NCBI RefSeq assembly: GCF_003816055.1
Contig: NZ_CP033906.1
Coordinates: forward strand, 4,092,001 to 4,156,000
DNA: 64,000 nucleotides
DNA from: Bacillus sp. FJAT-42376
GTDB lineage: Bacteria; Bacillota; Bacilli; Bacillales; Bacillaceae
Reading direction: 5' to 3'
Both the position numbers and the translations under genes were made by a program. Shown one piece after another: positions 26,638-35,111 of this stretch. How positions within the stretch are numbered: position 1 is the stretch's first letter; each line of letters starts with the position of its first letter. The notes beneath the pieces were generated by a model that saw only the letters and a program-made list of their open reading frames with translations, was not told the DNA's origin and made no database searches.

Positions 26638-26672
26638 TGTTAAAAATGTAAATTATGTATTTCGTTTGTAAA
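26638..26672 (-). promoter_or_regulatory. PhoP-box-like repeats upstream of the 5'-nucleotidase gene
   Basis: On the minus strand TTTACA, AATACA, TTTACA and TTAACA follow each other with 11, 9 and 9 bp periods (plus-strand positions 26667, 26656, 26647, 26638). Three of four match TT(A/C/T)ACA-type PhoP half-sites. The region is AT-rich, so chance matches are possible. Confidence 0.42.
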
Positions 26673-26796
26673 AAAACTTTAGAAAAAACAAATGACGAAC
26701 CGGGGTGAAACTTTTATAATTAAAAAGACCTAAGTCTTTATAACCATAAATATTATTTGCTAGTAGATGTTTCATAAAAAGGAGAAAAAACAACCA

Positions 26797-27777
26797 ATGA
26801 AGAAGATACTGATCCTGGTTTTATTATTATGTTTCGCTATGCCTCACAAAATCTATGCTTTAAGCAGCAGCCCATATGTTAAGGAGTATATAGAAAATAA
26901 ATTTCAATACGAACCTTTCATGCAAGATTACAAAGTTAATAATGATTATTTAAATTTCTCTACTGCAAAAGAGTTCAAACCTGAAAAATTCATTTGGGAT
27001 GAGAACGGTATTCCCATGGTTAAGTACGGTGCCAAAACAGAATACAATCCGGTTACTACCGCTCAAGGCGCTTTATACTATCACGGAAAATATCTCACTA
27101 CTAAAAGCTCTGAAGACCGGGAAGCTTTTATTAAACTCACGGATGCTTTAATAAAAATGCAATCAAAAGACGGATCCTTCCGGTATTCCTTTTCCCATCG
27201 AATTCCTCATCTCAAAACCCGCTATCCAATAGGATGGGTTTCCGGCATGGCCCAGGGGCAAGCCTTAAGTGTTTTTTCCAGAGCATTTGACGTGACAAAG
27301 GATATAAAGTATAAACTTGCGGGGAATGCTTCATTAACTTTTTTAACGACGCCAGTCTCCAAGGGAGGACCGATGACAGACCTCTCACACATTAGCACTA
27401 AATGGAAAGACCAAATCTGGTTTGAAGAATACATAACCGCGCCTAGAAATAATTACACCCTGAACGGATATATTTACACTCTGCTTGGTCTTTATGATTG
27501 GGGCTATAACCCTGAGATGACTTTATATGGCGGAGAAAAGGCAAAGGCTCTCTTCCAGAAGGGCCAGGACTCTGTAAAGAAAATTCTCTCAAAATATGAT
27601 ATAGGGGGATATACAGCATATGATCTCAGTCACTTGACGCTGAAACAGGAACCGCATGTTGTAGGTGAATACCACAGAATTCATATCTCTCAGATGTATG
27701 TTATGTACCGACTTACAGGAAGCAACTATTTTCTTGATTCCTATAACCGGTGGAAATCGTATGTTGAACCTGTTTAA
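26797..27777 (+). CDS. secreted D-glucuronyl C5-epimerase-like protein
   Basis: A 326-residue exported protein. A signal peptide (MKKILILVLLLCFA...YA, residues 1-22) precedes an (alpha/alpha) fold domain whose motifs PIGWVSGMAQGQALSVFSRA, WFEEYITAPRNNYTLNGYIY and GEYHRIHISQMYVMYRLT are those of the C-terminal domain of heparosan-N-sulfate-glucuronate 5-epimerases, including the conserved Tyr and Arg residues. Such enzymes turn D-glucuronate to L-iduronate within a chain. The chosen ATG (26797) follows AAGGAG, though the spacing is long; the frame is open from 26767. It stands alone between the nucleotidase and the giant beta-helix gene, on the opposite strand. A UDP-glucose dehydrogenase and GalU are encoded at 47-50 kb. 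The substrate is unknown. Confidence 0.78.
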   Translation: MKKILILVLLLCFAMPHKIYALSSSPYVKEYIENKFQYEPFMQDYKVNNDYLNFSTAKEFKPEKFIWDENGIPMVKYGAKTEYNPVTTAQGALYYHGKYLTTKSSEDREAFIKLTDALIKMQSKDGSFRYSFSHRIPHLKTRYPIGWVSGMAQGQALSVFSRAFDVTKDIKYKLAGNASLTFLTTPVSKGGPMTDLSHISTKWKDQIWFEEYITAPRNNYTLNGYIYTLLGLYDWGYNPEMTLYGGEKAKALFQKGQDSVKKILSKYDIGGYTAYDLSHLTLKQEPHVVGEYHRIHISQMYVMYRLTGSNYFLDSYNRWKSYVEPV

Positions 27778-27860
27778 ATAGAAGGTCTTGAAATTAAACA
27801 GAGGAATGGCAAAGTATGATAACCTCTATACTCATAAACATACATGGCTATAAATTCAAA

Positions 27861-27897
27861 AAAGGCTCTGCAGAGATTACACCTCTGCAGAGCCTTT
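27861..27897. terminator. bidirectional terminator
   Basis: AAAGGCTCTGCAGAG / CTCTGCAGAGCCTTT, a 15-bp perfect stem between the convergent C5-epimerase and beta-helix genes. Confidence 0.88.
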
Positions 27898-27923
27898 AAT
27901 ATTTATAAATCGTACTATATCTT

Positions 27924-30900
27924 TTAGTTAAATTTAACGACTCCATCCTCCAGCTTGAAATCTTTATCCATATCAAGAGATGCAGTCACTAAACGATTAG
28001 ATGCAAGCTCTGCAGATGGAGCTTTAGTATTATCTGCAGGCTGGCTCGGTGAGGATGCATTTCCATTTTCTAATGGCTGCTGTTTGTTTGACCACACAAC
28101 CTTTGAACTGCCTTCTAAATTGATTTTCTTGTATCCTGGCGCTCCTACGGATACATCACCATAATCAGAAAATATTTGAATATCCTCTGATAAGGTGCCT
28201 CTTTTAAAATTGAAACTAGGAGTTAGTGAGGCATTGCTTGGATTTGATCCTTTGTCTATATTAACCCCGTACCAGCTGTTCCCTTTCGTATAGAAACCAT
28301 CTGCTTCCACAACGGAACTGTTGATGATCAATCCTGCTGCTGCATTGTCATTAGCTTGTACTTCCACAAGACTTACGTTTTGAGATTCATAGACATTCAA
28401 TCCGCTGCCCGGCGCATTTTGGATGATTAGATTTTCAAGCTTTACTGCACCAGCCACTCCATTAATGGATAGTAAATTCTTTTCATACCCAGCAGAGTAC
28501 GTATAACCAGCTTTAGGCTTAAAAACAACCCGCCCTTTTCCAATTATCGTTACCGGTTTAGTAATAGCCAATTGCTTAGATAATTCGTATTCTCCCTCAT
28601 TGACGTAAATAATTGCACCTTCTTTCGATGCTTGTACAGCCTCTTCAAGAGTTGGATACAGCGTTCTTTCTCCTTGAATCACTGCTCCTTTTGCAAGTGG
28701 CTGCCCCTGGTTTGTCCAAATCAATTTTGAAGATCCGGCCACCCTATAGAGTTCTAAGTCCGCGATAACCTCTACCCCGCCTTTATCAGAGACGATTTGA
28801 GCAGGCTCTGATAGAGATCCGGAATGGAGTGTGAATTTAGCAGCAGGTGCTGAACTGCTTGGATTTGATCCCTTATCCACATTCACTCCATACCAACCGT
28901 TTCCGCTTGTTGTAAAGTCACTTGCCTCTACTACAGAGCTGTTGACGATTAATCCTGCGGCCGTATTTCCGATAGAGTTTACTTTTTTCAGCGTTACGTC
29001 CTGGGATTCGAATATATTGAGTCCGCTGCCTTGTGCATTTTTAATCGTCAAATTTTGAAGCTCTACTTTACCAGCGACTCCAGTAACAGATACTAGATTT
29101 TTTTCATAAGGTGCTGAAGGCGTATAATTGCCTTTAGGCTTTAGAACGACCTGTCCGTTTCCAATAATGGTTACCGGTTTAGTAATGACCAATTGCTTAG
29201 ATAGTTCGTATTCTCCCTCATTAACCCAAATAGTTGCGCCTTCTTTAGCTGCCTGCACAGCCGCTTCAAGGGTTGGGTACAGCGTTTTTTCTCCTTTAAT
29301 GACTGCCCCCTTTGCAAGTGGCTGACCTTGATTCGTCCAGAATAACTTAGAAGTACCTGCAACTGAATATTTTTCAAATCCTTCTGCAGAGACTGTCACA
29401 TCTCCATTATCGGAAAAGATTTTCGTTGGCTCCAACAAAGCTCCGCTAGTCAATGTAAAACTAGTGACAAGGTTTGGATTGCTTGGATTGGATCCTTTAT
29501 CCACGTTCACTCCATACCATTTGTTACCATTTGTGCGTAAATCTTCTGCTTCTACCACAGAGCTGTTAACAATCATCCCTGCTTCATTGTTGTTTAGAGA
29601 GCGGACATTTTTCAGCTTTACGTTATTGGATTCATACACGTTAATCCCGCTTCCCAGCGCATCCTGAATGGTTAGGTTCTCCAGTTTGACTGCACCAGCA
29701 ACTCCATTGATGGAGACCAGGTTGTTTTCATACCCTGCAGAGGCTTTATAATCAGCTTTAGGTTTTAGAACTACTTCACCGTTTCCAATAATGGTTACCG
29801 GCTTAGAAATAAGAAGCTGTTTAGGCAGCTCATACGTTCCTTCGTTAACATGGATGACTGCATCCTCGTCTGCTGCTTGTACCGCTGTTTCAAGAGTTGG
29901 ATACACCGTATTGTTTATTATTGCCCCTTTTGTACGAGGCTGACCGTAGCTCGTCCAGAACACCTTAGAAGTGCCACCTATCTTATATTCTTCAAATCCT
30001 TCCGCAGTAACGGATACATTCCCTTTATCAGAAATAATTTGGGTTTCCTCTGATATGGACCCTTTAAGGAATTTGAAAGAGGTTACCAGTGTGGAGCTGC
30101 TTGGATTGGATCCTTTATCCACGTTCACCCCATACCATTTGTTATCAATCGTGTAAAACTCATCCGCCTCTACGATCGAGCTGTTGACAATAAGCCCTGC
30201 TGCTCCGTTATGGCTTGAATGTACGTTTTTAAGCTTTACGTTTTGAGACTCAAATACATTAATCCCGCTGGCTTTTGCATTTCGGATGGTTAGGTTCTCT
30301 AGCTTTACTTGCCCTGCAACCCCGTTAATGGAGATTAAATTGTTTTCATAGGATTCCGTAGCAGTAAAATCGCTTTTAGGGCTGATAGCTACATTCCCTT
30401 CTCCTTTTATGGTAATTGGTTTCATAATAAGCAGCTGTTTGGACAGTTCATACGTCCCCCCGCTAACATGAATGACTGCCCCCGCGTCAGCTGCTTTCAC
30501 TGCTGCTTCAACAGTCGGATAAAAAGTTTCTCCCCCTTCAATTACAGCTCCTTTAGTGAGCACCTGTTCTCGGTTTGTCCATAGAGCCGCAGATGTATCA
30601 GCAACTTTATATTTTTTATATCCTGGAGCTGTTACTTCTCCCTTGTTAGAGAAAATTTGAGTCGGTTCCAGCAGGGTTCCATTTACCAATTTAAAACTTG
30701 CAGCCAGTTCCGGACTGCTTGGATTCGATCCTTTATCCACGTTTACCCCGTACCATTTGTTCCCATCAGTCTTAAGCTTTTCTGCCTCTACTCTGGAGCT
30801 ATTGATGATTAATCCAGCGGATGCATTTCCGATGGAACGGACATCCTTCAGCTTTACATTTTGGGATTCAAAAACATTAATTCCGCTTCCTATTGAATTA

Positions 30901-33284
30901 AGAATGGTTACATTCTCCAGATTCATTTCCCCTGCAACATTATTGATGGACACTAAATTCTTTTCATAGGACTCAGTGAATGCAAAATCATCCTTAGGAC
31001 TGATCACCACATCGCCGTTTCCAATAATCGCAATTGCTTTGGAAACTAAGAGCTGTTTAGACAGTTCATACGTTCCTGATTCCATTAAAAACGTATCATG
31101 ATCAGCTGCTTCACTTACGGTCTTCACTACATTACTGTGTTCATTTAAAACTTTCAAATTTCCATATGAACCAGTTTGAATTTTGTAGTTTATTGTTTTA
31201 CTAGTATCTTTATCATCTTTAACCACTAGAATATTTTCGATATTTTTAATGGCTGGTACTTGAATGGAATACTTATTTCTTTCACCTTCTACTGATGCGG
31301 CTGCCACTTTCATTCCATTCCATTCAACTGATGCAGGGACTTTACTGGAAACAAAAGTAACCGCTGTTGAATCTGATACGGTGACATCAGTGACCGAAAA
31401 ATCTATCGCAACAGGTCCTGGTGAGACGCCTCCTCCTGCTGGTGCCGCACTGCCTGAAGGTGTTCCGGGTATCACAATACCAGTTGCAGTCTCAACGTTT
31501 CCTTTGTTCTCAATTTGTACTGTACCTGTGACGGAAGGATCTTTTTTCACTTCTTTCACCACGGTGTTTTCAGGAATAACAAGCTTTGCATTTGAGTTTT
31601 GGATGTCTACACTGGTTTTCGAGAAATCACCTTTAAGGGTTATCTTTGAATCTTTGCTTTGAGAGGCTACTGAGACAGCAGCAACTTCAGATCCCTTTCC
31701 TGCCTCAACTGTTGCTTCCGCTTTTACCTCGATTTCCCTTACTTTTGCATTTTCTTCTATTTTCAAACCATTTCCTGAGCCAGATACAGTTATTTTTGAT
31801 TTGGAAAGATCGCCTGCAAGCGTTAGAACATCTCCTGCTTTTGTTGAATTGACTTCAACTTTTTCAAGGACTGCACCTGTCTCTGCAGTGATCGTCGCTT
31901 GAGTCTTCACCTGAAATTCTCTTATTTTTGCTGAAGACGAAAGGGAAACTTCGGGATTTTCTCCTTCTAAGGTGACTTTTGAATTTGAAAAATCACCCTT
32001 AAAGCTGATTCGTTCTCCTTCTTTAGCAGGTTTAACAAGCACAGAATCTACATGAGCACCTGGTGCTGCGAACAATTCTGCTTTTTTTGCGATTTCTACA
32101 TTCGTTAAAGATGATTCTGAATCAATTGATAATTGGGGTCCCTCATCTTTTATGGCTGAAACGGATTGAAGTGTTTGTAACATCGCTCGTTTCATGATTC
32201 GTTGGTCTAAAACAGTTAATTGGGCCGCATCAACCTTATTTAATGCAGCTTTTTCTGCATCGTGTATTTTTATCGTTCCATTTACTTTTATATTAGACAG
32301 TTCAACATTCCCGCCTATATCGTTTGCTCCCTGAATAATTAGATCACCGTTTATTTCAAGGTTTTTTAATTTAATGAATGAACTTTCTCCAGCTATTAAA
32401 ATTACATTGCGGTTGATAACCTTCTTGATTTCATTTCCATAAACAGTCGGTTTGAGGGGATCTTTTGAAGCAGCAGATATTTTGAGAACAAATTGACTTA
32501 ACACAGTATCCTTAGTATTTTTTAACGCAGTATTCATTCCCGTTAGCGCCGGATATTTTCCGGGATGAATTTTATTCCCCGTTTGCTTTATTTCAACCGC
32601 TCTTTCCTCTAATCTCGAAAGCATTTGTGTCAATTCTTCCGCTTCTTTCACTTTACCTTTTGAAATCCATAACTTTGCTTTTTCCAGAAGATTAAATTTA
32701 GAAACCTCGTATTTTACTGATTCTTTTGCAATTTTAGCAGGAAGCACATATTTTTTTTCAGCTAATAAACGTTTATTTTCTCCATATATCTTACTAGACG
32801 CTTTTTCAGTCTTTTTCATTTGCTCTGATAGCTGGTCATACACCTTGACCATTTCCATATTCATCTCGTCAGCATTTATGTATTGCATTAAAGCATTTGT
32901 TTGCTTTTCTAATTTCACCCCTGCATTAATCGCATCGATTAACCGTGCAGCTTTTACATGCTCATTTACTGCATTCTCTAGCTGCTGCTGTAAGCGGGAT
33001 TTGTCTTTTCCTTTATACCCATATAGGGCTTTCTTAGCTAAATCGATTTGACTCGATGCTTTACTATACAGCTTTGACACTTCAACACTTAAAACGAGCT
33101 GTGTATTTCCAGATCCGTAAAAAGGTTTTAGTTGACTGACAGTTAACTGGGCATTTTTAACCAGTTCATTTACAGTTACAGATGATGCTGAAGCTGGGGC
33201 TGGTGATACAACTGCAGCAGAAGCCACGAAAGCTGATGACATAACAAAAGCACTTGATTTTCCGAAACGTTTTTTCTTACCCAA
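27924..33284 (-). CDS. giant secreted beta-helix repeat protein with N-terminal SbsC-type wall-binding module
   Basis: A 1786-residue surface protein. A signal peptide is followed by the helical SbsC-like module (about 35-265: LIDAINAGVKLEKQTN, KASSKIYGENKRLLAEKKYV, PAKIAKESVKYEVSKFNLL, GNKIHPGKYPAL). Residues about 285-640 are short beta-rich segments (KGDFSNSKVTLEG, LAGDLSKSKITVSG, KGDFSKTSVDIQN) like a stacked helix. From about 715 to 1730 there are five copies of a 205-residue unit with VNEGTYELSKQLLISKPVTI, a right-handed beta-helix core (IQDALGSGINVYESNNVKLK) and the near-invariant KWYGVNVDKGSNPSSP. The repeats resemble pectate-lyase-like beta helices but no catalytic set is recognised. 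TTG start with AGGAG upstream. A ligand-binding or adhesive role is likely. Confidence 0.82.
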   Translation of the reverse strand: MGKKKRFGKSSAFVMSSAFVASAAVVSPAPASASSVTVNELVKNAQLTVSQLKPFYGSGNTQLVLSVEVSKLYSKASSQIDLAKKALYGYKGKDKSRLQQQLENAVNEHVKAARLIDAINAGVKLEKQTNALMQYINADEMNMEMVKVYDQLSEQMKKTEKASSKIYGENKRLLAEKKYVLPAKIAKESVKYEVSKFNLLEKAKLWISKGKVKEAEELTQMLSRLEERAVEIKQTGNKIHPGKYPALTGMNTALKNTKDTVLSQFVLKISAASKDPLKPTVYGNEIKKVINRNVILIAGESSFIKLKNLEINGDLIIQGANDIGGNVELSNIKVNGTIKIHDAEKAALNKVDAAQLTVLDQRIMKRAMLQTLQSVSAIKDEGPQLSIDSESSLTNVEIAKKAELFAAPGAHVDSVLVKPAKEGERISFKGDFSNSKVTLEGENPEVSLSSSAKIREFQVKTQATITAETGAVLEKVEVNSTKAGDVLTLAGDLSKSKITVSGSGNGLKIEENAKVREIEVKAEATVEAGKGSEVAAVSVASQSKDSKITLKGDFSKTSVDIQNSNAKLVIPENTVVKEVKKDPSVTGTVQIENKGNVETATGIVIPGTPSGSAAPAGGGVSPGPVAIDFSVTDVTVSDSTAVTFVSSKVPASVEWNGMKVAAASVEGERNKYSIQVPAIKNIENILVVKDDKDTSKTINYKIQTGSYGNLKVLNEHSNVVKTVSEAADHDTFLMESGTYELSKQLLVSKAIAIIGNGDVVISPKDDFAFTESYEKNLVSINNVAGEMNLENVTILNSIGSGINVFESQNVKLKDVRSIGNASAGLIINSSRVEAEKLKTDGNKWYGVNVDKGSNPSSPELAASFKLVNGTLLEPTQIFSNKGEVTAPGYKKYKVADTSAALWTNREQVLTKGAVIEGGETFYPTVEAAVKAADAGAVIHVSGGTYELSKQLLIMKPITIKGEGNVAISPKSDFTATESYENNLISINGVAGQVKLENLTIRNAKASGINVFESQNVKLKNVHSSHNGAAGLIVNSSIVEADEFYTIDNKWYGVNVDKGSNPSSSTLVTSFKFLKGSISEETQIISDKGNVSVTAEGFEEYKIGGTSKVFWTSYGQPRTKGAIINNTVYPTLETAVQAADEDAVIHVNEGTYELPKQLLISKPVTIIGNGEVVLKPKADYKASAGYENNLVSINGVAGAVKLENLTIQDALGSGINVYESNNVKLKNVRSLNNNEAGMIVNSSVVEAEDLRTNGNKWYGVNVDKGSNPSNPNLVTSFTLTSGALLEPTKIFSDNGDVTVSAEGFEKYSVAGTSKLFWTNQGQPLAKGAVIKGEKTLYPTLEAAVQAAKEGATIWVNEGEYELSKQLVITKPVTIIGNGQVVLKPKGNYTPSAPYEKNLVSVTGVAGKVELQNLTIKNAQGSGLNIFESQDVTLKKVNSIGNTAAGLIVNSSVVEASDFTTSGNGWYGVNVDKGSNPSSSAPAAKFTLHSGSLSEPAQIVSDKGGVEVIADLELYRVAGSSKLIWTNQGQPLAKGAVIQGERTLYPTLEEAVQASKEGAIIYVNEGEYELSKQLAITKPVTIIGKGRVVFKPKAGYTYSAGYEKNLLSINGVAGAVKLENLIIQNAPGSGLNVYESQNVSLVEVQANDNAAAGLIINSSVVEADGFYTKGNSWYGVNIDKGSNPSNASLTPSFNFKRGTLSEDIQIFSDYGDVSVGAPGYKKINLEGSSKVVWSNKQQPLENGNASSPSQPADNTKAPSAELASNRLVTASLDMDKDFKLEDGVVKFN
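28110..31140 (-). repeat. five tandem ~615-bp coding repeats
   Basis: Within the giant beta-helix gene the codons for WYGV...DKGSNPS recur near 28250, 28865, 29490, 30105 and 30725, a period of about 610-625 bp. The units stay in frame and are diverged at many third positions, so they are old rather than a fresh slippage product. Confidence 0.85.
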
Positions 33285-33490
33285 AAAATCTCATCTCCTA
33301 TAAATTATGGAATTATATGAAAATATAACCACGACAATACTATCACAGATATAGTCAAAAAGTCCTTAAAAAAGTAAAATATTTTCATTTATATAATAAA
33401 AAGTATATTTTTGTGGTTTATTCCTTTTTAAATAGAGAGGAAGCAGTACTATGAATTAATATAAATAAAGATTAAATTTAGGAGCACAAG
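33285..33490. other. upstream region of the giant beta-helix gene
   Basis: AT-rich region holding the promoter side of the minus-strand gene. TTGACT and TATAAT-like strings are visible, but no clear spacing; no gene is seen. Confidence 0.4.
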
Positions 33491-33494
33491 AAAA

Positions 33495-33520
33495 GCCCCA
33501 CAGAGTTTTCTCTGCGGGGC
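33495..33520 (-). terminator. terminator of the T7SS-like operon
   Basis: GCCCCACAGAG / CTCTGCGGGGC hairpin with TTTTCTTG on the minus strand and TTTTTTATG on the plus strand. It resembles the terminators at 40810-40837 and 43213-43241. Confidence 0.75.
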
Positions 33521-33556
33521 TTTTTTATGTACTTCTAATAAGGTGTCTGGTACCGG

Positions 33557-33739
33557 CTAAATCATCTCCAGCAAATAATAACCCAGGACAATGAACTGGA
33601 TGGGAATCATGGCTAATGTAAAACAGCCATTCGTGCAGGCGCAGCTGTCCAAGCAGCCGTTTTGAAGTTCGCTGATACATCCTTCTCTCTTTTCCTCAGG
33701 CTTTTTCTTTTTATAGTTAGAACTCTTATAATCCTGCAG
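33557..33739 (-). CDS. 60-residue Cys-rich small membrane protein
   Basis: A small open frame that uses CTG as the only initiator-like codon, after AGAGGTGAAC and 29 bp downstream of the last gene of the WXG100 operon. The N-terminal half is basic (YKKKKPEEKRE). Next comes a Cys cluster, CISELQNGCLDSCACTNGC, with five Cys, then one membrane segment (LAMIPIQFIVLGYYLL) at the C-terminus. Amino-acid pattern, position in the operon and codon use favour a real gene. The start is uncertain, because no ATG, GTG or TTG is in frame. I do not recognise its family. The terminator 36 bp after its stop supports it as the final gene of the operon. Confidence 0.55.
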   Translation of the reverse strand: MQDYKSSNYKKKKPEEKREGCISELQNGCLDSCACTNGCFTLAMIPIQFIVLGYYLLEMI

Positions 33740-33767
33740 GGGGGTTCACCTCTCACGATACTATGTA

Positions 33768-34304
33768 TTAAGGCTGGATCCTGCCATTTGTAAATTTCCG
33801 GGACCAGACCTCCTGGGCATGCGGATGCATATGGGGAATGACGTATTTCTCTATATGCTGCTTTACATCAAGGGGTTTTAATGTATTAAAGGTGTGAAAC
33901 CTGATTACCCGGTTGTCAAAAGTGGTGACAATTAATTCCTGATAAAAAAGTCCTTGAAGGCTAGGCCTGTATAAATTCAATCGGATATCCTGTATATCTT
34001 TGAAAGCGACTTCTCTTTTTCCGTCTGTGATATATCCATTTTCCCCTTCGAATATCTTGTATAAGGTGGTTCCTCTTTTAAAAAACGAAGGTAGCCATAG
34101 AATGGTTGTCAGCATTGAAAATGGCAGAGTTACTATACCTACAAATATTGATATTAGAGAATAAGACGACTTAAACTGAAAACCATATCCAATTAAAAAA
34201 ATACTCAATGCAATGCCTCCGACTGTAACCAAAAGCAGCCATACAAAGAAGAACGGATTCATTTTTATTTTTATTGGGCGATTTTGTGGAAGTGTTGTAT
34301 TCAA
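33768..34304 (-). CDS. two-helix membrane protein of the WXG100 operon (YfjD-like)
   Basis: A 178-residue protein with two N-terminal membrane segments (about 16-42 and 50-72) and a soluble C-terminal half with a PH-like pattern (FKDIQDIRLNLYRPS...FDNRVIRFHTFNT). It resembles my recollection of Bacillus YfjD/DUF5381 proteins, found behind a WXG100 gene. It starts with TTG after AGGAGG and follows the gene at 34323 by 18 bp. In effector operons the last membrane protein is often the immunity protein, so it may protect against the adjacent glycine-rich effector; this is inference. Confidence 0.6.
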   Translation of the reverse strand: MNTTLPQNRPIKIKMNPFFFVWLLLVTVGGIALSIFLIGYGFQFKSSYSLISIFVGIVTLPFSMLTTILWLPSFFKRGTTLYKIFEGENGYITDGKREVAFKDIQDIRLNLYRPSLQGLFYQELIVTTFDNRVIRFHTFNTLKPLDVKQHIEKYVIPHMHPHAQEVWSRKFTNGRIQP

Positions 34305-34322
34305 GATGTCCTCCTATGACCA

Positions 34323-35099
34323 TTAAATAGACAGCGTTGTGTTCGTTCTAAAAACTTTAGAATGGAGCAGCTCTGAATTATAGCTTCTTAGCTGAAATTG
34401 ATTCTCAATCATTCCATCGATAAACCAATGCATATTTGCCCCTTTTAAAACAAAAATCAAATCAAAAAGGTTGGGTACGTTGCCGGCCGAGTATTCAAAA
34501 AAAGCCAAGCTGTCCAATTTTCCTTTTTTTGTTTTTAGATCCTGTATAAATTCATTAAATAAATCATCTGTTTGATCTATTTCAAATTTATCAATGGTTT
34601 CATTGCTTGCTATTTTAAGCAGCTTTTCAAATTCATCTTTATTTCCTAGCAATCTGAAATAGTCCATTTCAACTGAACTATTAATATCCATAAAATGCTC
34701 CACATCTCTAAGCATTTCTTCTTCTGATTCAAATAAAGTGAGTTTATTCACGAGCTGATCATGTATCATTTGGTGGGAATGAATAGATTCATTGCCGAAA
34801 TTATAGGAAACCCCGATATCCTCTGTTTCTGTTACTTTAGATGCCCTCAAAGAGTATTTGGCATGACTTACGGTCTTAATATAGGAAGAGTATTCCTTCT
34901 TTACTGTATATTTGTTCCCGCTGTAATTCAATAGGTCTTTAGCCAGCAATGAGCGGCAGGCTACCTTCAGCATTAAATCAAAATCTTCGTCTTCAATATT
35001 TGGAAAATAGATGTTTTTAAAATTTAGGCCTTGCTCGAAATCCCCTTCACTGTATAAACAAAACAAGAGTTCATCTATACTCAGTTTAATGGTCTTCAC
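34323..35099 (-). CDS. soluble protein of the WXG100 operon (YfjC-like, possible T7SS chaperone)
   Basis: A 258-residue cytoplasmic protein with no signal peptide or membrane helix. The N-terminus KTIKLSIDELLFCLYSEGDF and a helix-rich middle followed by a short C-terminal sheet (LIFVLKGANMHWFI) are faintly like the EspG family of T7SS chaperones, but I could not confirm this. The start is the GTG at 35099, 9 bp after AGGAG; the longer TTG start touches that site. It follows the effector-like gene by 12 bp. Order WXG100, glycine-rich 400-mer, 260-mer, DUF5381-like recalls the yfjABCD cluster of Bacillus subtilis, as I remember it. Confidence 0.55.
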   Translation of the reverse strand: MKTIKLSIDELLFCLYSEGDFEQGLNFKNIYFPNIEDEDFDLMLKVACRSLLAKDLLNYSGNKYTVKKEYSSYIKTVSHAKYSLRASKVTETEDIGVSYNFGNESIHSHQMIHDQLVNKLTLFESEEEMLRDVEHFMDINSSVEMDYFRLLGNKDEFEKLLKIASNETIDKFEIDQTDDLFNEFIQDLKTKKGKLDSLAFFEYSAGNVPNLFDLIFVLKGANMHWFIDGMIENQFQLRSYNSELLHSKVFRTNTTLSI

Positions 35100-35111
35100 T
35101 CTTTCCAACTC

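Noticed and set aside
28110..31140. Regular repeats that might be a CRISPR array
   Set aside because: The units are about 615 bp, coding and in frame within a beta-helix protein; no short palindromic repeats with spacers.
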